Notes: generated by a model not told the origin, from the letters alone. Shown: positions 8,189 to 19,891, counted from the first letter of the stretch. The stretch is 64,000 nucleotides of DNA from Gemmatimonadota bacterium (GCA_022823365.1 JAJDXG010000016.1:123141-187140); one strand, 5' to 3'. A program made the numbers and translations.

Positions 8189-9214
8189 ATGAAGGTCGCC
8201 GTGCTCATGGGCGGCAGCTCCGAGGAGAGGCCGGTATCGCTCGTCTCCGGCGCCGAGGTCGCCGCCGCCCTGCGCGGCCGCGGTCACGAGGTCGTGGCGG
8301 TCGATCCCGCCTCGGGGGTGCTCAGCCGGGAACGGGAACGGGAGCTGCGCGAGTCGGGGGTGGCCCGGGAGGCGCCGCCCTCCACGGAGCCGGGCGGCAG
8401 CGATCCTCTGCTCCTCCTCGGCGAGGCGTTGCGGGCGTGCGCGCCCGACGTGGTCTTCCCGGCGCTCCATGGCGGGGCCGGCGAGGACGGCACGGTCCAG
8501 TCGCTGCTCGACCTGATCGGGGTTCCCTACGCGGGGAGCCGGCACACCGGCTGCGCCCTGGCCATGGACAAGGACCTCACCAAGCGGCTGCTGCGCGACG
8601 CCGGCATCCCGACCCCCGAGTGGATCACGGGACGCGTGTCTCCGGAGCGCGTCGTGGCCGAGCTGGGGCTGCCTCTGATCGTCAAGCCCCCGAGGGGCGG
8701 GTCGACGCTGGGTCTCACGCTGGCGCATCGCGCCGACGGGATTCCCGCAGCGGAGGAGCAGGCGCTGGCATACGGCGGCGAGGTCATGTTCGAACGCTAC
8801 GTGCGGGGGAGGGAGCTGACGGTCGGCATCCTGGGCGAGGAAGCACTCCCGCCAGGCGAGATCATCCCCGAAAACGAGATCTTCGACTACGAGTGCAAGT
8901 ATCAGCCGGGAATGGCGCGTGAAATCTTCCCGGCCCACATCCCGGAAGATGTCGCCGCCGGACTCCTCCGGCAGGCGCTGGCGGTGCATCGCGTCCTCCG
9001 GCTGGAGGGCTTCAGCCGGGTTGACTTCATACTGGACTCCGCGGGCACCCCATGGTGCCTGGAGGCGAACGCGCTTCCGGGGCTCACCCCCGCCAGCCTG
9101 CTGCCGCGGGCCGGACGCGCCGCCGGGCTGTCCTTCGGCGAACTGTGCGAGCGCATCGCCATCCTGGCGCTGTCCGGACGCGCCGCGCCCGTCGCCGCCG
9201 GCTCGCGCGCATGA
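8189..9214 (+). CDS. ddl: D-alanine--D-alanine ligase
   Basis: 341 residues with ATP-grasp architecture. The N-terminal VLMGGSSEERPVSLVSG is the Ddl signature, and ALHGGAGEDGTVQSLLDL the second conserved block. The ATP-grasp part has LPLIVKPPRGGST and the Mg-binding end FSRVDFILD followed by WCLEANALPGLTP. It joins two D-alanines for peptidoglycan precursors in the cytoplasm. A GTG at 8186 lies directly before the ATG at 8189 and either may be used. The stop overlaps the start of the rhomboid gene (ATGA), implying translational coupling. Confidence 0.96.
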   Translation: MKVAVLMGGSSEERPVSLVSGAEVAAALRGRGHEVVAVDPASGVLSRERERELRESGVAREAPPSTEPGGSDPLLLLGEALRACAPDVVFPALHGGAGEDGTVQSLLDLIGVPYAGSRHTGCALAMDKDLTKRLLRDAGIPTPEWITGRVSPERVVAELGLPLIVKPPRGGSTLGLTLAHRADGIPAAEEQALAYGGEVMFERYVRGRELTVGILGEEALPPGEIIPENEIFDYECKYQPGMAREIFPAHIPEDVAAGLLRQALAVHRVLRLEGFSRVDFILDSAGTPWCLEANALPGLTPASLLPRAGRAAGLSFGELCERIAILALSGRAAPVAAGSRA

Positions 9215-10065
9215 GCTGGTCGTCCTTCGAGCCGGGCTACGGAACCTCCGTGCTCACACCGTGGGTGAAGCGGCTGCTGATCGCCAACGCCGCGATCTTC
9301 CTGTTCATGTGGATCAGCGGAAGCGCGGGCTTCTTCGTGGAATGGTTCGGCTTCCGGCCGTCCCGCATCCTCACGCGTCCGTGGGGCGCGCTGACCTACA
9401 TGTTCCTGCATGCGGGCTTCTGGCATGTGTTCATCAACATGCTGATGCTGTTCTTCTTCGGCCTGCCGCTCGAGCGGCGCTGGGGTTCGCGCGAGTTCAT
9501 CAAGTATTACCTGCTGTGCGGACTCGGAGGAGTGGCCCTCAGTTTCGTCTTCCAGTCCTCTTCGATCATCGGGGCGTCGGCGGCGGTGTACGGCTTGATG
9601 GTCGCCTTCGCCATGACCTGGCCGGACGCGCCCATCTACATCTGGGGGATCTTCCCCGTCAAGGCGAAGTGGCTGGCCGCCTTCCTCTTCGTGGTAAGCA
9701 CGCTGAGCGCCTTCGGAGGAGGAGGGGACGGAATCGCCCATTTCGCCCATCTGGGGGGGCTGGTCACGGGTTTCGTCTATCTCAGGACCGACTGGCGAAC
9801 CCCCGAGTGGCTGCGGGGGCGCGGCGCCGCCGGTTCCTCCCGTCCGGGCGGAAGATTCGGCTCCGGTACAACCCCCGGAGGGCGGTCAACGGGCCCACCG
9901 GGTTCCTCCGGTGCGCGGAGAGGTGGCCGGAGGGCCGACGAAGAAGCCCTGCTGGACGAAGTGGACGCCATCCTCGACAAGATCTCGCGCAGCGGGATGA
10001 GGTCGCTGACGCGCAAGGAACTCGAACTTCTCAACGAGGTTTCCCGCAGGCGCCGCTCTTCCTAG
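9211..10065 (+). CDS. Rhomboid-family intramembrane serine protease
   Basis: 284 residues. A six-helix rhomboid core occupies about 15-195. The first helix is LLIANAAIFLFMWISG, HAGFWHVFINMLM (H67/H72 with N76) forms the oxyanion-side histidine/asparagine motif, GASAAVYG holds the nucleophile S123, and AHFAHLGG holds the catalytic H180. All catalytic residues are present, so an active protease cutting transmembrane substrates is expected. After a Gly/Ser/Arg-rich linker (about 205-240) a short helical C-terminal domain follows (ALLDEVDAILDKISRSG), a tail common in rhomboids of this group. Start overlaps ddl by four bases. Confidence 0.93.
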   Translation: MSWSSFEPGYGTSVLTPWVKRLLIANAAIFLFMWISGSAGFFVEWFGFRPSRILTRPWGALTYMFLHAGFWHVFINMLMLFFFGLPLERRWGSREFIKYYLLCGLGGVALSFVFQSSSIIGASAAVYGLMVAFAMTWPDAPIYIWGIFPVKAKWLAAFLFVVSTLSAFGGGGDGIAHFAHLGGLVTGFVYLRTDWRTPEWLRGRGAAGSSRPGGRFGSGTTPGGRSTGPPGSSGARRGGRRADEEALLDEVDAILDKISRSGMRSLTRKELELLNEVSRRRRSS

Positions 10066-10148
10066 GTTCCGCTCCCGGCGGTATCCGCCGGAGCCACGAC
10101 GCCGCGCTGCGTCGCCTCAACTCAACACCCTGTTTTTCAGGAGGTCAG

Positions 10149-12239
10149 ATGGCGGAAGGGAAGGAATACCTGACGGAGAACATTCGCAACGTGGCCGTAC
10201 TCGGTCACGGCGGCTCCGGAAAGACCATGCTGGTGGACGCCCTCTCCTTCGTAGGGGGCACCGCACGGCGCAAGGGCAATGTGGCGGAGGGTCACGCCCT
10301 CACCATGACCGCGCCCGAGGAGATCCAGCACGGGATCTCGATGCAGCTCACTCCCGCCTTCAGCGAGTGGAAGGGCACCAAGATCAACCTGATCGACACG
10401 CCCGGGTACCTGGACTTCACCGGGGAGGCCCTGGCGGCGGTGCGGGTGGCGGACGCGGCCGTCATCGTGGTGAGCGCGACCTCGGGCGTCGAGGTCGGGA
10501 CCGAGCGGGTGTGGCGCTACTGCGAGGAGCGCGGCATCCCGCGCATGTTCTTCGTTTCGATGATGGACAAGGAGCACGCCGACTTCCGCAAGGTCTTCGA
10601 GGACATCAGGGAGAAGCTCGCGGACAGCGCGCTGCCGGTGGAGATACCGGTGGGCGCGGGACCCGGCTTCCGCGGGATCATCAACCTGTTCAGCGGGCGC
10701 ACGCACATGTATCGCGACGGTTCCGCCACCGGCGAGTACGATGAAGCCGACGTCCCCGCCGACCTCGAGGACATCTTCGAGGAGTGGACCACCGAACTGC
10801 AGGAAACCCTCGCGACCACCGACGAGGAGCTTCTGGACCGCTACCTGGAAGGAGAGGAGATCACGCGCGAGGAAGCTCTCGAAGCCATGGCCATCGCGAT
10901 GGAGCGGGATGAGGTGGTCCCGGTTCTCTGCGGATCCTCGACGCGCGTCTACGGCATCCGGGCACTGCTGCGCAAGATGGTCGAGCTCTTCCCCGATCCG
11001 TCCGAGTCGGGCAGCCACTCCGCGTCCCGGCCGGGCCTGGACCAGGAGGCGGAACTCCAGGCGACCGACGACGGATCGTTCGCGGCGCTGGTCTTCAAGA
11101 CCGCGACCGAGCCGCATGTGGGCGAACTCTCCTACTTCCGCGTGTTCAGCGGCGTCGCGGTCAACGGGATGGACGCACACAACGCGGGTCAGGGCTCCAG
11201 CGAGAAGCTGAACCACGTTTCCATACCCCTGGGACGGGAGCGCCTGGAGGTGCCGCGACTGCACGCCGGCGACATCGGGGTGGTGGCAAAGCTCAAGAAC
11301 ACCGCCACCAACGACACGCTGTCCTCGCCCGGCCGGCCTCTCATCCTCGACAGGATCGACTTCCCGAAGCCGGACGTGTCCATAGCGATGAAGGGCGCGA
11401 CCCGCGCCGACGACGACAAGATCGGCGAGGCCCTGCAGAAGCTGCACGACGAGGATCCGACCTTCCATGCCGAGTTCAACCCCGAGCTGGGACAGACCAT
11501 CGCGCGCGGCCTCGGGGAACTGCACCTGGATGTCCAGATGCAGCGCATGAAGCGCAAGTACAACGTCAGCGTCGAGACCGAGCAGCCCAGGATCGCCTAC
11601 CGGGAAACGATCACGCGAACCGCGGAAGGGCGCGGACGCTTCAAGAAGCAGACGGGCGGCCGGGGTCAGTTCGGCGACTGCTGGGTGCGTCTGTCGCCAC
11701 GCCCGCGCGGCGACGGCTACGAGTTCGTGGACAACATCAAGGGAGGCGTCATCCCCGGGAAGTACGTGCCTTCGGTGAACAAGGGCATCCAGGAGGCGGC
11801 GGGAAAGGGCATCCTGGCCGGGTTCGCGCTGGTGGACTTCGCAGCCGAGTGCTACGACGGCTCCTACCACTCGGTGGACTCCTCCGACATCGCGTTCAAG
11901 GTGGCCGGGTCGCTGGCCTTCCGCGAAGTCGCGTCCAGGGCGGGTCCGGTGCTGCTGGAACCGATCATCGAGGTGGAGGTGTCGACGCCTGACGAGTACA
12001 TGGGCGACATCATGGGCGACATCACGCAGCGTCGCGGCAAGGTGCAGGGCATGGTGCCCGGCAACGGAAGCACCACCGTGCAGGCGCTCGTCCCGGAAGC
12101 CGAACTCTACAAGTACGCGACCGCCCTGCGCTCCATGACCCAGGGGCGCGCCCACCACACGCGCACCCTCGCCGGCTACGAACCGATGCCGGCGCACGAG
12201 GCCCAGCAGGTGATCGAGGCGCTCAAGGCGGAGGAGTAG
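10149..12239 (+). CDS. Elongation factor G-like GTPase (EF-G2/FusA2 type)
   Basis: 696 residues with EF-G domains I-V in order. It differs from canonical EF-G in the GTPase motifs: the P-loop is GHGGSGKT (19-26), the G3 motif is DTPGY (83-87) without the catalytic His, and the base-recognition motif is SMMD (137-140) in place of NKxD. GHGGSGKT and DTPGY are typical of the EF-G2/EF-G-like subfamily, whose GTPase is weak or specialised, so this is probably not the main translocase. Domain IV is intact (GGRGQFGDCWV). A strong ribosome site (CAGGAGG) precedes the ATG. The true fusA is expected in a ribosomal operon outside this window. Confidence 0.92.
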   Translation: MAEGKEYLTENIRNVAVLGHGGSGKTMLVDALSFVGGTARRKGNVAEGHALTMTAPEEIQHGISMQLTPAFSEWKGTKINLIDTPGYLDFTGEALAAVRVADAAVIVVSATSGVEVGTERVWRYCEERGIPRMFFVSMMDKEHADFRKVFEDIREKLADSALPVEIPVGAGPGFRGIINLFSGRTHMYRDGSATGEYDEADVPADLEDIFEEWTTELQETLATTDEELLDRYLEGEEITREEALEAMAIAMERDEVVPVLCGSSTRVYGIRALLRKMVELFPDPSESGSHSASRPGLDQEAELQATDDGSFAALVFKTATEPHVGELSYFRVFSGVAVNGMDAHNAGQGSSEKLNHVSIPLGRERLEVPRLHAGDIGVVAKLKNTATNDTLSSPGRPLILDRIDFPKPDVSIAMKGATRADDDKIGEALQKLHDEDPTFHAEFNPELGQTIARGLGELHLDVQMQRMKRKYNVSVETEQPRIAYRETITRTAEGRGRFKKQTGGRGQFGDCWVRLSPRPRGDGYEFVDNIKGGVIPGKYVPSVNKGIQEAAGKGILAGFALVDFAAECYDGSYHSVDSSDIAFKVAGSLAFREVASRAGPVLLEPIIEVEVSTPDEYMGDIMGDITQRRGKVQGMVPGNGSTTVQALVPEAELYKYATALRSMTQGRAHHTRTLAGYEPMPAHEAQQVIEALKAEE

Positions 12240-12254
12240 GGCAGGAGGCAGCCG

Positions 12255-13004
12255 GTGGCCGGACACAGCAAGTGGGCCAAGATCAAGCGCAAAAAGGCCG
12301 TCAACGACGCCCGGCAGGGCCAGATCTTCACCAAGCTCATCCGCGAGCTGACGGTGGCGGCGCGCGACGGAGGGGGCGATCCCGGCTTCAACCCGCGCCT
12401 GCGCCTGGCGGTGGACACCGCCAAGGCCGCCAACATGCCCCAGGAGAACATCGAGCGGGCGATCAAGAAGGGGACCGGTGAGCTCGCGGGCGTCAACTAC
12501 GAGGAGGTGGTCTACGAAGGCTACGCGCCCGGCGGGATCGCGCTCTACATAGAGACCCTGACCGACAACCCCAAGCGCACCGTGGCGGCGGTGAGGCACC
12601 TCCTCACCAAGAACGGGGGCAGCCTGGGGACAGCCGGGTCGGTGGCCTGGCAGTTCGACCGCAGAGGACAGATCTACATCGAGGCGGCCGGGCACTCCGA
12701 GGAGGAGGTGCTGGAAGCGGCGCTGGAAGCGGGAGCGGAGGATGTCGTGCAGGAAGCGGGCGATTTCATCGTTACGACCGATCTGGGTTCCTTTCACCAG
12801 GTTCAGGACGACATGCGGGAGGCCGGAATCCGCATCGCGCAGGCGGAACTGGCGATGATTCCGCAGAACGAAGTGGACGTGGCGGGCAAGACCGCGGAAA
12901 GACTGGTCCGCCTGATGGAGGCGCTCGACGGATCGGACGACGTGCAGAAGATCTCGTCCAACGGCAACATCGACGAGGACACCCTGGCCCGGCTGTCGCA
13001 ATGA
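12255..13004 (+). CDS. yebC: YebC/PmpR-family protein
   Basis: 249 residues with the family's N-terminal signature AGHSKWAKIKRKKAVNDA. The middle contains the conserved NMPQENIERAIKKGTG and YEGYAPGGIALYIE blocks, and the C-terminus has AELAMIPQNEVDV. Members were long described as transcriptional regulators, and recent work links them to relief of ribosome stalling at proline runs. Either role is inherited knowledge, not seen here. The start is GTG with an AGGAGGC ribosome site. The gene sits directly before ruvCAB, which is the classic neighbourhood of yebC. Confidence 0.96.
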   Translation: MAGHSKWAKIKRKKAVNDARQGQIFTKLIRELTVAARDGGGDPGFNPRLRLAVDTAKAANMPQENIERAIKKGTGELAGVNYEEVVYEGYAPGGIALYIETLTDNPKRTVAAVRHLLTKNGGSLGTAGSVAWQFDRRGQIYIEAAGHSEEEVLEAALEAGAEDVVQEAGDFIVTTDLGSFHQVQDDMREAGIRIAQAELAMIPQNEVDVAGKTAERLVRLMEALDGSDDVQKISSNGNIDEDTLARLSQ

Positions 13005-13029
13005 GGGTCGGCCGGCCGCGAAGCGGACG

Positions 13030-13530
13030 GTGAAGGCGCCGGACGGGGCGCTGATCGTGCTCGGCGTGGATCCGGGCACGGCGCGCACCGGCTACGGCGT
13101 GGTCGCCAGCGGCGAGGGCAGGTTGTCGCTGCTCGAATGCGGGGTGGTGCGCACCCGGCCCCGGCGCCCGCTTGCGGACCGCATCCGCCACATCTTCGAG
13201 GCGATGCAGTCGATCGTCGAGCGCTTCGAGCCCCACGTGCTCTCCGTCGAAATGGTGTTCCAGGGGAAGAACCCTCAGAGCGCGCTTACGCTCGGCCATG
13301 CACGGGGCGCCGTCCTGTTGGCGGGCGCGCTCGCCGGGATCCAGATTGCCGAGTACTCGCCGACCGCGATCAAGAGCGCGGTCGTCGGCACGGGCCGGGC
13401 CACCAAGGAACAGGTGGGATTCATGGTCAAGACACATTTGCGGCTGGCCTCCGCGCCGTCGCCGGACGACGCGGCCGACGGGGTGGCGGCTGCGCTCTGC
13501 CACTGCCTGATCGGGAGCCGGCCCGGATGA
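13030..13530 (+). CDS. ruvC: Crossover junction endodeoxyribonuclease RuvC
   Basis: 166 residues, GTG start. The four catalytic carboxylates are present: D14 in GVDPG, E74 in SVEMVF, D147 and D150 in [15 protein letters not shown]. The [16 protein letters not shown] segment is the DNA-contact loop. The enzyme resolves Holliday junctions together with RuvAB. The stop overlaps the ruvA start in an ATGA arrangement, so the three ruv genes form a coupled unit. The last residues after GSRPG are not conserved. Confidence 0.97.
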   Translation: MKAPDGALIVLGVDPGTARTGYGVVASGEGRLSLLECGVVRTRPRRPLADRIRHIFEAMQSIVERFEPHVLSVEMVFQGKNPQSALTLGHARGAVLLAGALAGIQIAEYSPTAIKSAVVGTGRATKEQVGFMVKTHLRLASAPSPDDAADGVAAALCHCLIGSRPG

Positions 13531-14126
13531 TCAGCCGGCTGCACGGGGTTCTGCTCGAGCAGGACATGGATTCGGTCGAAGTGGAGACCGCGGGCGGGGT
13601 CGTGTACGAGGTTCACGTGCCGGCGACGGTGGCGGGACGCCTGCCGCCGGCCGGCGCGCAGGTGCGGCTGCGCACGGTGCAGGTCGTGCGCGACGATTCG
13701 GTCGCCCTGTACGGCTTCCTGGAAGTCCACGAGCGCGACATGTTCCAGCGTCTGCTGGGGACGACCGGGGTCGGCGCCAAGCTGGCGCGCGAGATGCTCT
13801 CGACCTACTCCGCCCGGCGTCTGGCACAGGCTCTCGCCAACAAGGAGACGGCCGTGCTCACCCGCGTGAGCGGTGTTGGAAAGAAGACGGCCGAATTGCT
13901 CATCCTCAGGCTCGGCGACAAGGTGCGCGACCTCGCGCTGGCCCGGACCGGCAGCGAGGCGGCGCCTCACGGCGCGCGGGAGGCGGTCAACGCGCTCATG
14001 GCTCTGGGGTACTCCTTCGCGCAGGCGGACGAAGCCGTCCGCGGCGTGACGGCCGGCAGAGGCGCGGGAGAGGAGATGAAGACCGAGGAACTGATCCGGA
14101 GGGCGCTGGAGCGCATTGGCCGGTGA
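13527..14126 (+). CDS. ruvA: Holliday junction DNA helicase subunit RuvA
   Basis: 199 residues. Domain I is the OB fold ([12 protein letters not shown] to [15 protein letters not shown]). Domain II carries two helix-hairpin-helix motifs, [13 protein letters not shown] and [16 protein letters not shown], that bind the junction backbone. Domain III at the C-terminus ([14 protein letters not shown]) contacts RuvB. Tetramers of RuvA hold the Holliday junction flat for branch migration. Start and stop both overlap the neighbouring ruv genes by four bases. Confidence 0.97.
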   Translation: MISRLHGVLLEQDMDSVEVETAGGVVYEVHVPATVAGRLPPAGAQVRLRTVQVVRDDSVALYGFLEVHERDMFQRLLGTTGVGAKLAREMLSTYSARRLAQALANKETAVLTRVSGVGKKTAELLILRLGDKVRDLALARTGSEAAPHGAREAVNALMALGYSFAQADEAVRGVTAGRGAGEEMKTEELIRRALERIGR

Positions 14127-15183
14127 CGGATCGCTACGACGTGACCACGCCCCGTGAACTCTCCGGGGAGGATGCCGCGGAACGGTCCCTCCGCCCGGCC
14201 AGCCTGGCGGAGTTCATCGGTCAGGCGAAGGTCCGGGAAACGCTCTCGATCGCGATCGCGGCGGCCCGCAAAAGGGGCGACGCGCTCGACCACCTGCTCT
14301 TCCACGGTCCTCCCGGGCTCGGCAAGACCACCCTGGCGCTCCTGCTCGCCTCCGAGATGGGGGTCGGCGTCAAGTTGACCTCCGGGCCGGTGCTGGAGAA
14401 GCCGGGAGACCTGGTGAGCATCCTCACCAACCTGAACGCCCGCGACATCCTCTTCATCGACGAGATCCATCGGCTGCGGCCCATCGTTGAGGAGTTCCTC
14501 TATCCCGCCATGGAGGATTTCCGCGTCGAGATCCGGCTCTCCGACGGACCGGCGGCGCGCACCGTCACCATGCAGATCGAGCGCTTCACCCTGGTGGGCG
14601 CCACGACCCGCTTCGGGCTGCTCACGGAACCGATGCGCGCGCGCTTCGGGATGGTCGAGCGGCTCGACTTCTACGGGCCCGACGAGCTGACCCGGGTGGT
14701 TCAGCGGAGCGCGGACATCATGGGGGTGGACACGACCGAAGAGGGCACCTTCGAGCTGGCGCGTCGCGCTCGGGGCACCCCCCGGGTGGCGAACCGGCTG
14801 CTGCGGCGGCTGCGCGACTACGCCGAGGTGCGCGCCGACAGCGTGATCAGCGGCGAAGTTGCGCGCGCGGGGCTCCGGCTGCTCGAGGTGGACGAGTACG
14901 GGATGGACGAGATGGATGCGCGCGTGCTGCGCACCATCATCGAGAAATTCGGCGGGGGCCCGGTGGGGCTGGCTTCCCTGGCTGTGGCGCTGAGCGAGGA
15001 CGAGGGAACCCTGGAGGAGGTCTACGAGCCGTTTCTGATCCAGAACGGCTTTCTGGAGCGCACCCCGCGCGGACGCAAGACCACGGAGCGCGCCCACCGG
15101 CGGTTCGGCCATCCATCGGCCGGGAGAGAGGGGCGCTCGGACGCGGGCGCGGGCGGAGATGGCCAGTCGTCGCTCTTCCGGCC

Positions 15184-15187
<4 letters not shown>
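14123..15187 (+). CDS. ruvB: Holliday junction branch migration ATPase RuvB
   Basis: 354 residues, GTG start overlapping the ruvA stop. The AAA+ core has Walker [10 protein letters not shown] at about 62-70, Walker [11 protein letters not shown] at 109-118 and sensor 1 [26 protein letters not shown] is the sensor 2 region, followed by the winged-helix domain ending in [12 protein letters not shown]. It drives branch migration as a hexamer on RuvA-bound junctions. About 30 residues after the winged helix are Gly/Arg-rich and unconserved. The stop overlaps the queA start. Confidence 0.98.
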
Positions 15188-17384
<2,197 letters not shown>

Positions 17385-17432
17385 GACATCAACCACCGGC
17401 CCCGGGCCGGCTCATCATCGGAGGCACGCATC

Positions 17433-17774
17433 TTGGCACTGTGGATCGCGATATCGGCCCAGCCGCTCCTGCCGCCACCTCTGCTCGGGGTGCCCCAGGG
17501 CGGGGGAGGCGGCTTTGTCTTCTTCATCCAGCTGATCGCGATCATCGCGATCTTCTACTTCCTGCTGATCAGGCCACAGCGCAAGGAACAGCAGCGTCAC
17601 CGCGCGATGGTGGCGGCGCTCAAGAAGGGGGACCGGGTGGTGACCGCGGGCGGGATCGTGGGCAAGGTGATTCACGCCCAGGAACAGCACCTCACCATCG
17701 TGACCGCGGAGAACACCCGTCTCGTGATCGAGCGCTCCAAGATCGCGACGCTCACCAATCCGCGGGACTCGTAG
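17433..17774 (+). CDS. yajC: Preprotein translocase accessory subunit YajC
   Basis: 113 residues. One transmembrane helix, FVFFIQLIAIIAIFYFLLI (about 30-48), is followed by the family motif RPQRKEQQRHRAMVAALKKGD and a small soluble domain with VTAGGIVGKV. YajC associates with SecDF-YidC at the inner membrane. The start is TTG at 17433, supported by GGAGG eight bases upstream; no ATG or GTG fits this frame better. A GC-rich hairpin (stems 17396-17401 and 17405-17410) stands just before the ribosome site. The tgt-yajC order is widely conserved. Confidence 0.93.
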   Translation: MALWIAISAQPLLPPPLLGVPQGGGGGFVFFIQLIAIIAIFYFLLIRPQRKEQQRHRAMVAALKKGDRVVTAGGIVGKVIHAQEQHLTIVTAENTRLVIERSKIATLTNPRDS

Positions 17775-17784
17775 CCGTATCGGG

Positions 17785-18303
17785 ATGGCACTGCGCGGGA
17801 TCGAGCTGTACGGCAGCGAGGTGTTGCGGCGTCCGGCGGACCCGGTCGACGCCGTCGATGACGAGGTGCGCGCGCTGGTGCGCGACATGTTCGAGACGAT
17901 GTACCACGCCAAGGGCATCGGGCTGGCCGCGCCGCAGGTCGGCATCTCCCGGCGCGTCATCGTGCTGGACGTGGCGGAGGAGTCCGACGAGTCGAACCCC
18001 GTGGCGCTGGTGAATCCCCGGCTGGCGAGCTGGACGGCGAAGAAGGACAAGCAGACGGAGGGGTGCCTGAGCATCCCCGGGGTAGAAGCCATCGTGCAAC
18101 GGCCGGTATCGGTTGTGGTGGACGGCACGGACCCGGAGGGACGGGGTGTGCGACTCGAGGCGGAGGGCCTCTTCGCGCGCGCCCTGCAGCACGAGATCGA
18201 CCACCTGGACGGCGTGCTCTTCGTCGATCGGCTGAGCCCCCTCAAGCGGCAGTTGCTGCTCAAGAAGTGGAGGAAGCTGCAGGCCGAAGCCGCGGAGCCG
18301 TGA
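17785..18303 (+). CDS. def: Peptide deformylase
   Basis: 172 residues with all three signature blocks: GIGLAAPQVG at 44-53, EGCLSIPG at 92-99 with metal ligand C94, and QHEIDHLDG at 135-143 with H136, catalytic E137 and H140. It removes the formyl group from new proteins. The start lies 10 bases after yajC, and the stop overlaps the fmt start, so formylation and deformylation genes are translated together. A helical C-terminal extension (KRQLLLKKWRKLQAEAAEP) is typical of type 1B enzymes. Confidence 0.98.
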   Translation: MALRGIELYGSEVLRRPADPVDAVDDEVRALVRDMFETMYHAKGIGLAAPQVGISRRVIVLDVAEESDESNPVALVNPRLASWTAKKDKQTEGCLSIPGVEAIVQRPVSVVVDGTDPEGRGVRLEAEGLFARALQHEIDHLDGVLFVDRLSPLKRQLLLKKWRKLQAEAAEP

Positions 18304-19247
18304 GGGTTCTCTTCTGGGGAACGGCCACCTTCGCCCTTCCCTCCCTCCGAAGCCTGGCCGATGCAGGCCATGAGATCGTGGGCGTGGTGACGCAGCCCGA
18401 CCGCCGCGCGGGCCGGGGACGGCGCCCGCGGCCCACGCCCGTGAAGGAAGCCGCCCTCGCCGCTGAGTACCCGGTCTTCACCCCCGAACGCCCGGGCCGC
18501 CCCGCCTTCCTGGCGCGCATGCGGGCCCTCCGGCCGGACCTCTCGGTGGTCGCCGCCTACGGCCACTTCCTGAGCCGCGAGGCCCTGGATCTCCCCGCCT
18601 TCGGGTCGATCAACGTGCACGCGTCCCTGCTCCCCGCACTGAGAGGCGCGGCCCCGGTGCACTGGGCCATCGCGCGCGGCCAGGCGGCTACGGGAGTCAC
18701 GATCATGCGCATGGCGAAAGCCATGGACGCCGGTCCCATCCTGCGGCAGGACAGGACGGACATCCTCTCCGACGAGACCGCCGGCGAACTCTACGAGCGG
18801 CTGGCGCGAATGGGCGCCGGCGGGCTGGTGCGAGCCCTGGAGATGATGGACGCGGGCACGCTGGAGGAGCACCCGCAGGACCACGCGCGGGCCACCTTCG
18901 CCCCCCGTCTCTCCCGACGCGACGCGCGGCTGCAGTGGGCTCGGCCCGCAGAGGAAGTGGCCCGCTGGATGCGCGCCATGGACCCGGCGCCGGGCGCGTG
19001 GAGCGAGCTGGAGGGCAGCCCCATCAAGCTTTTTCGCCCGCGCGTGGTCGAGGGCGATGCGCTTCAGGGAGGAGAGGGGCCGGAGCCCGGCACCGTGATC
19101 GCGGCGGACCGCCGGCGCGGATTCCGCGTTGCGACCGGCGAGGGTTCGGTAGAGGTGGGCGAAGTGCAGTCTGCCGGCAAACGGCGCATGCCCGGCTGCG
19201 ACTGGCTGCGAGGCAGCGCGGCCCGGCCGGGGCAGCGGTTGCGATGA
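18300..19247 (+). CDS. fmt: Methionyl-tRNA formyltransferase
   Basis: 315 residues from the GTG that overlaps the def stop. The N-terminal formyltransferase domain has VLFWGTATFALPSLRSL, the VVAAYGHFL block and the folate-site motif NVHASLLPALRGAAPVHW. The C-terminal tRNA-binding beta-barrel runs from about residue 205 and is complete. It formylates Met-tRNAfMet for initiation. The frame stays open upstream inside def, but that part is out-of-frame def sequence and not a fusion. The stop overlaps the next gene by four bases. Confidence 0.96.
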   Translation: MRVLFWGTATFALPSLRSLADAGHEIVGVVTQPDRRAGRGRRPRPTPVKEAALAAEYPVFTPERPGRPAFLARMRALRPDLSVVAAYGHFLSREALDLPAFGSINVHASLLPALRGAAPVHWAIARGQAATGVTIMRMAKAMDAGPILRQDRTDILSDETAGELYERLARMGAGGLVRALEMMDAGTLEEHPQDHARATFAPRLSRRDARLQWARPAEEVARWMRAMDPAPGAWSELEGSPIKLFRPRVVEGDALQGGEGPEPGTVIAADRRRGFRVATGEGSVEVGEVQSAGKRRMPGCDWLRGSAARPGQRLR

Positions 19248-19891
19248 TACCCCCGCTCCACGTTGTTACCGACGACCGCATCCTGGCGAGATCGGGCTTT
19301 TCCGCGGCCGCCATCGAAGTGCTGGAGGCGGGCGGCGCACGGGTCGCCCTCCATGTGCGCGGGCCGCGCAGTTCGGGGCGGGCGCTCTACCGGGCCGCCG
19401 CCGGCTTGATCCGCCCGGCGCGCCGAACCGGCGGCTGGCTGGTGGTCAACGATCGCGTTGACGTGGCGCTGGTGCTGGGCATCAACCGGGTGCACCTGGG
19501 CGGCCGGTCGATGCCCGCGGCGGTCGCCCGCCGCCTTCTCGGAGCGGATGCCCATGTGGGCCGGTCGGTCCATTCGGCCGCCGAGGCCGGTGGGGATGAC
19601 GGCCGGATCGATTATCTTTTTGCCGGAGCGGTGTTCGCGACGCCTTCCCATGCGGGGATCGCGCCGCGCGGAATTGACGTGGTGCGGGCCGTCACGGCCG
19701 CAAGCCCCGCCCCCGTGGTGGGCATCGGCGGCATCACCGCCGGACGGGCGCCACAGGTGCTCGCCGCCGGGGCCCGCGGAGTGGCGGTGATCCGCGCGGT
19801 GTGGGACGCGCCATCGCCCCGTGATGGCGTGAGGCGTTTTCTGGACTTGTGGCCCGAGGAGCGACGACGACCGGAATGGACGGCAAGGTGA
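19244..19891 (+). CDS. Thiamine phosphate synthase/TenI-family protein
   Basis: 215 residues, start overlapping the fmt stop. The TIM-barrel pattern is LHVVTDDRIL, then VVNDRVDVALVLGINRVHLGG, GRSVHSAAEA and the phosphate-binding VVGIGGI. The neighbours thiS and thiG put it in thiamine synthesis. Two readings are possible: ThiE, which joins thiazole phosphate and HMP-PP, or TenI, the thiazole tautomerase. The VHS segment and HLGGRSMP resemble TenI, but the TenI catalytic His before VFxT is Ala here (GAVFATP). The sequence alone does not settle it, so no symbol is assigned. Confidence 0.85.
   Translation: MIPPLHVVTDDRILARSGFSAAAIEVLEAGGARVALHVRGPRSSGRALYRAAAGLIRPARRTGGWLVVNDRVDVALVLGINRVHLGGRSMPAAVARRLLGADAHVGRSVHSAAEAGGDDGRIDYLFAGAVFATPSHAGIAPRGIDVVRAVTAASPAPVVGIGGITAGRAPQVLAAGARGVAVIRAVWDAPSPRDGVRRFLDLWPEERRRPEWTAR

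Noticed and set aside
18063..18299. Apparent N-terminal extension of Fmt
   Set aside because: This is def sequence in another frame; the GTG at 18300 gives the canonical Fmt N-terminus.
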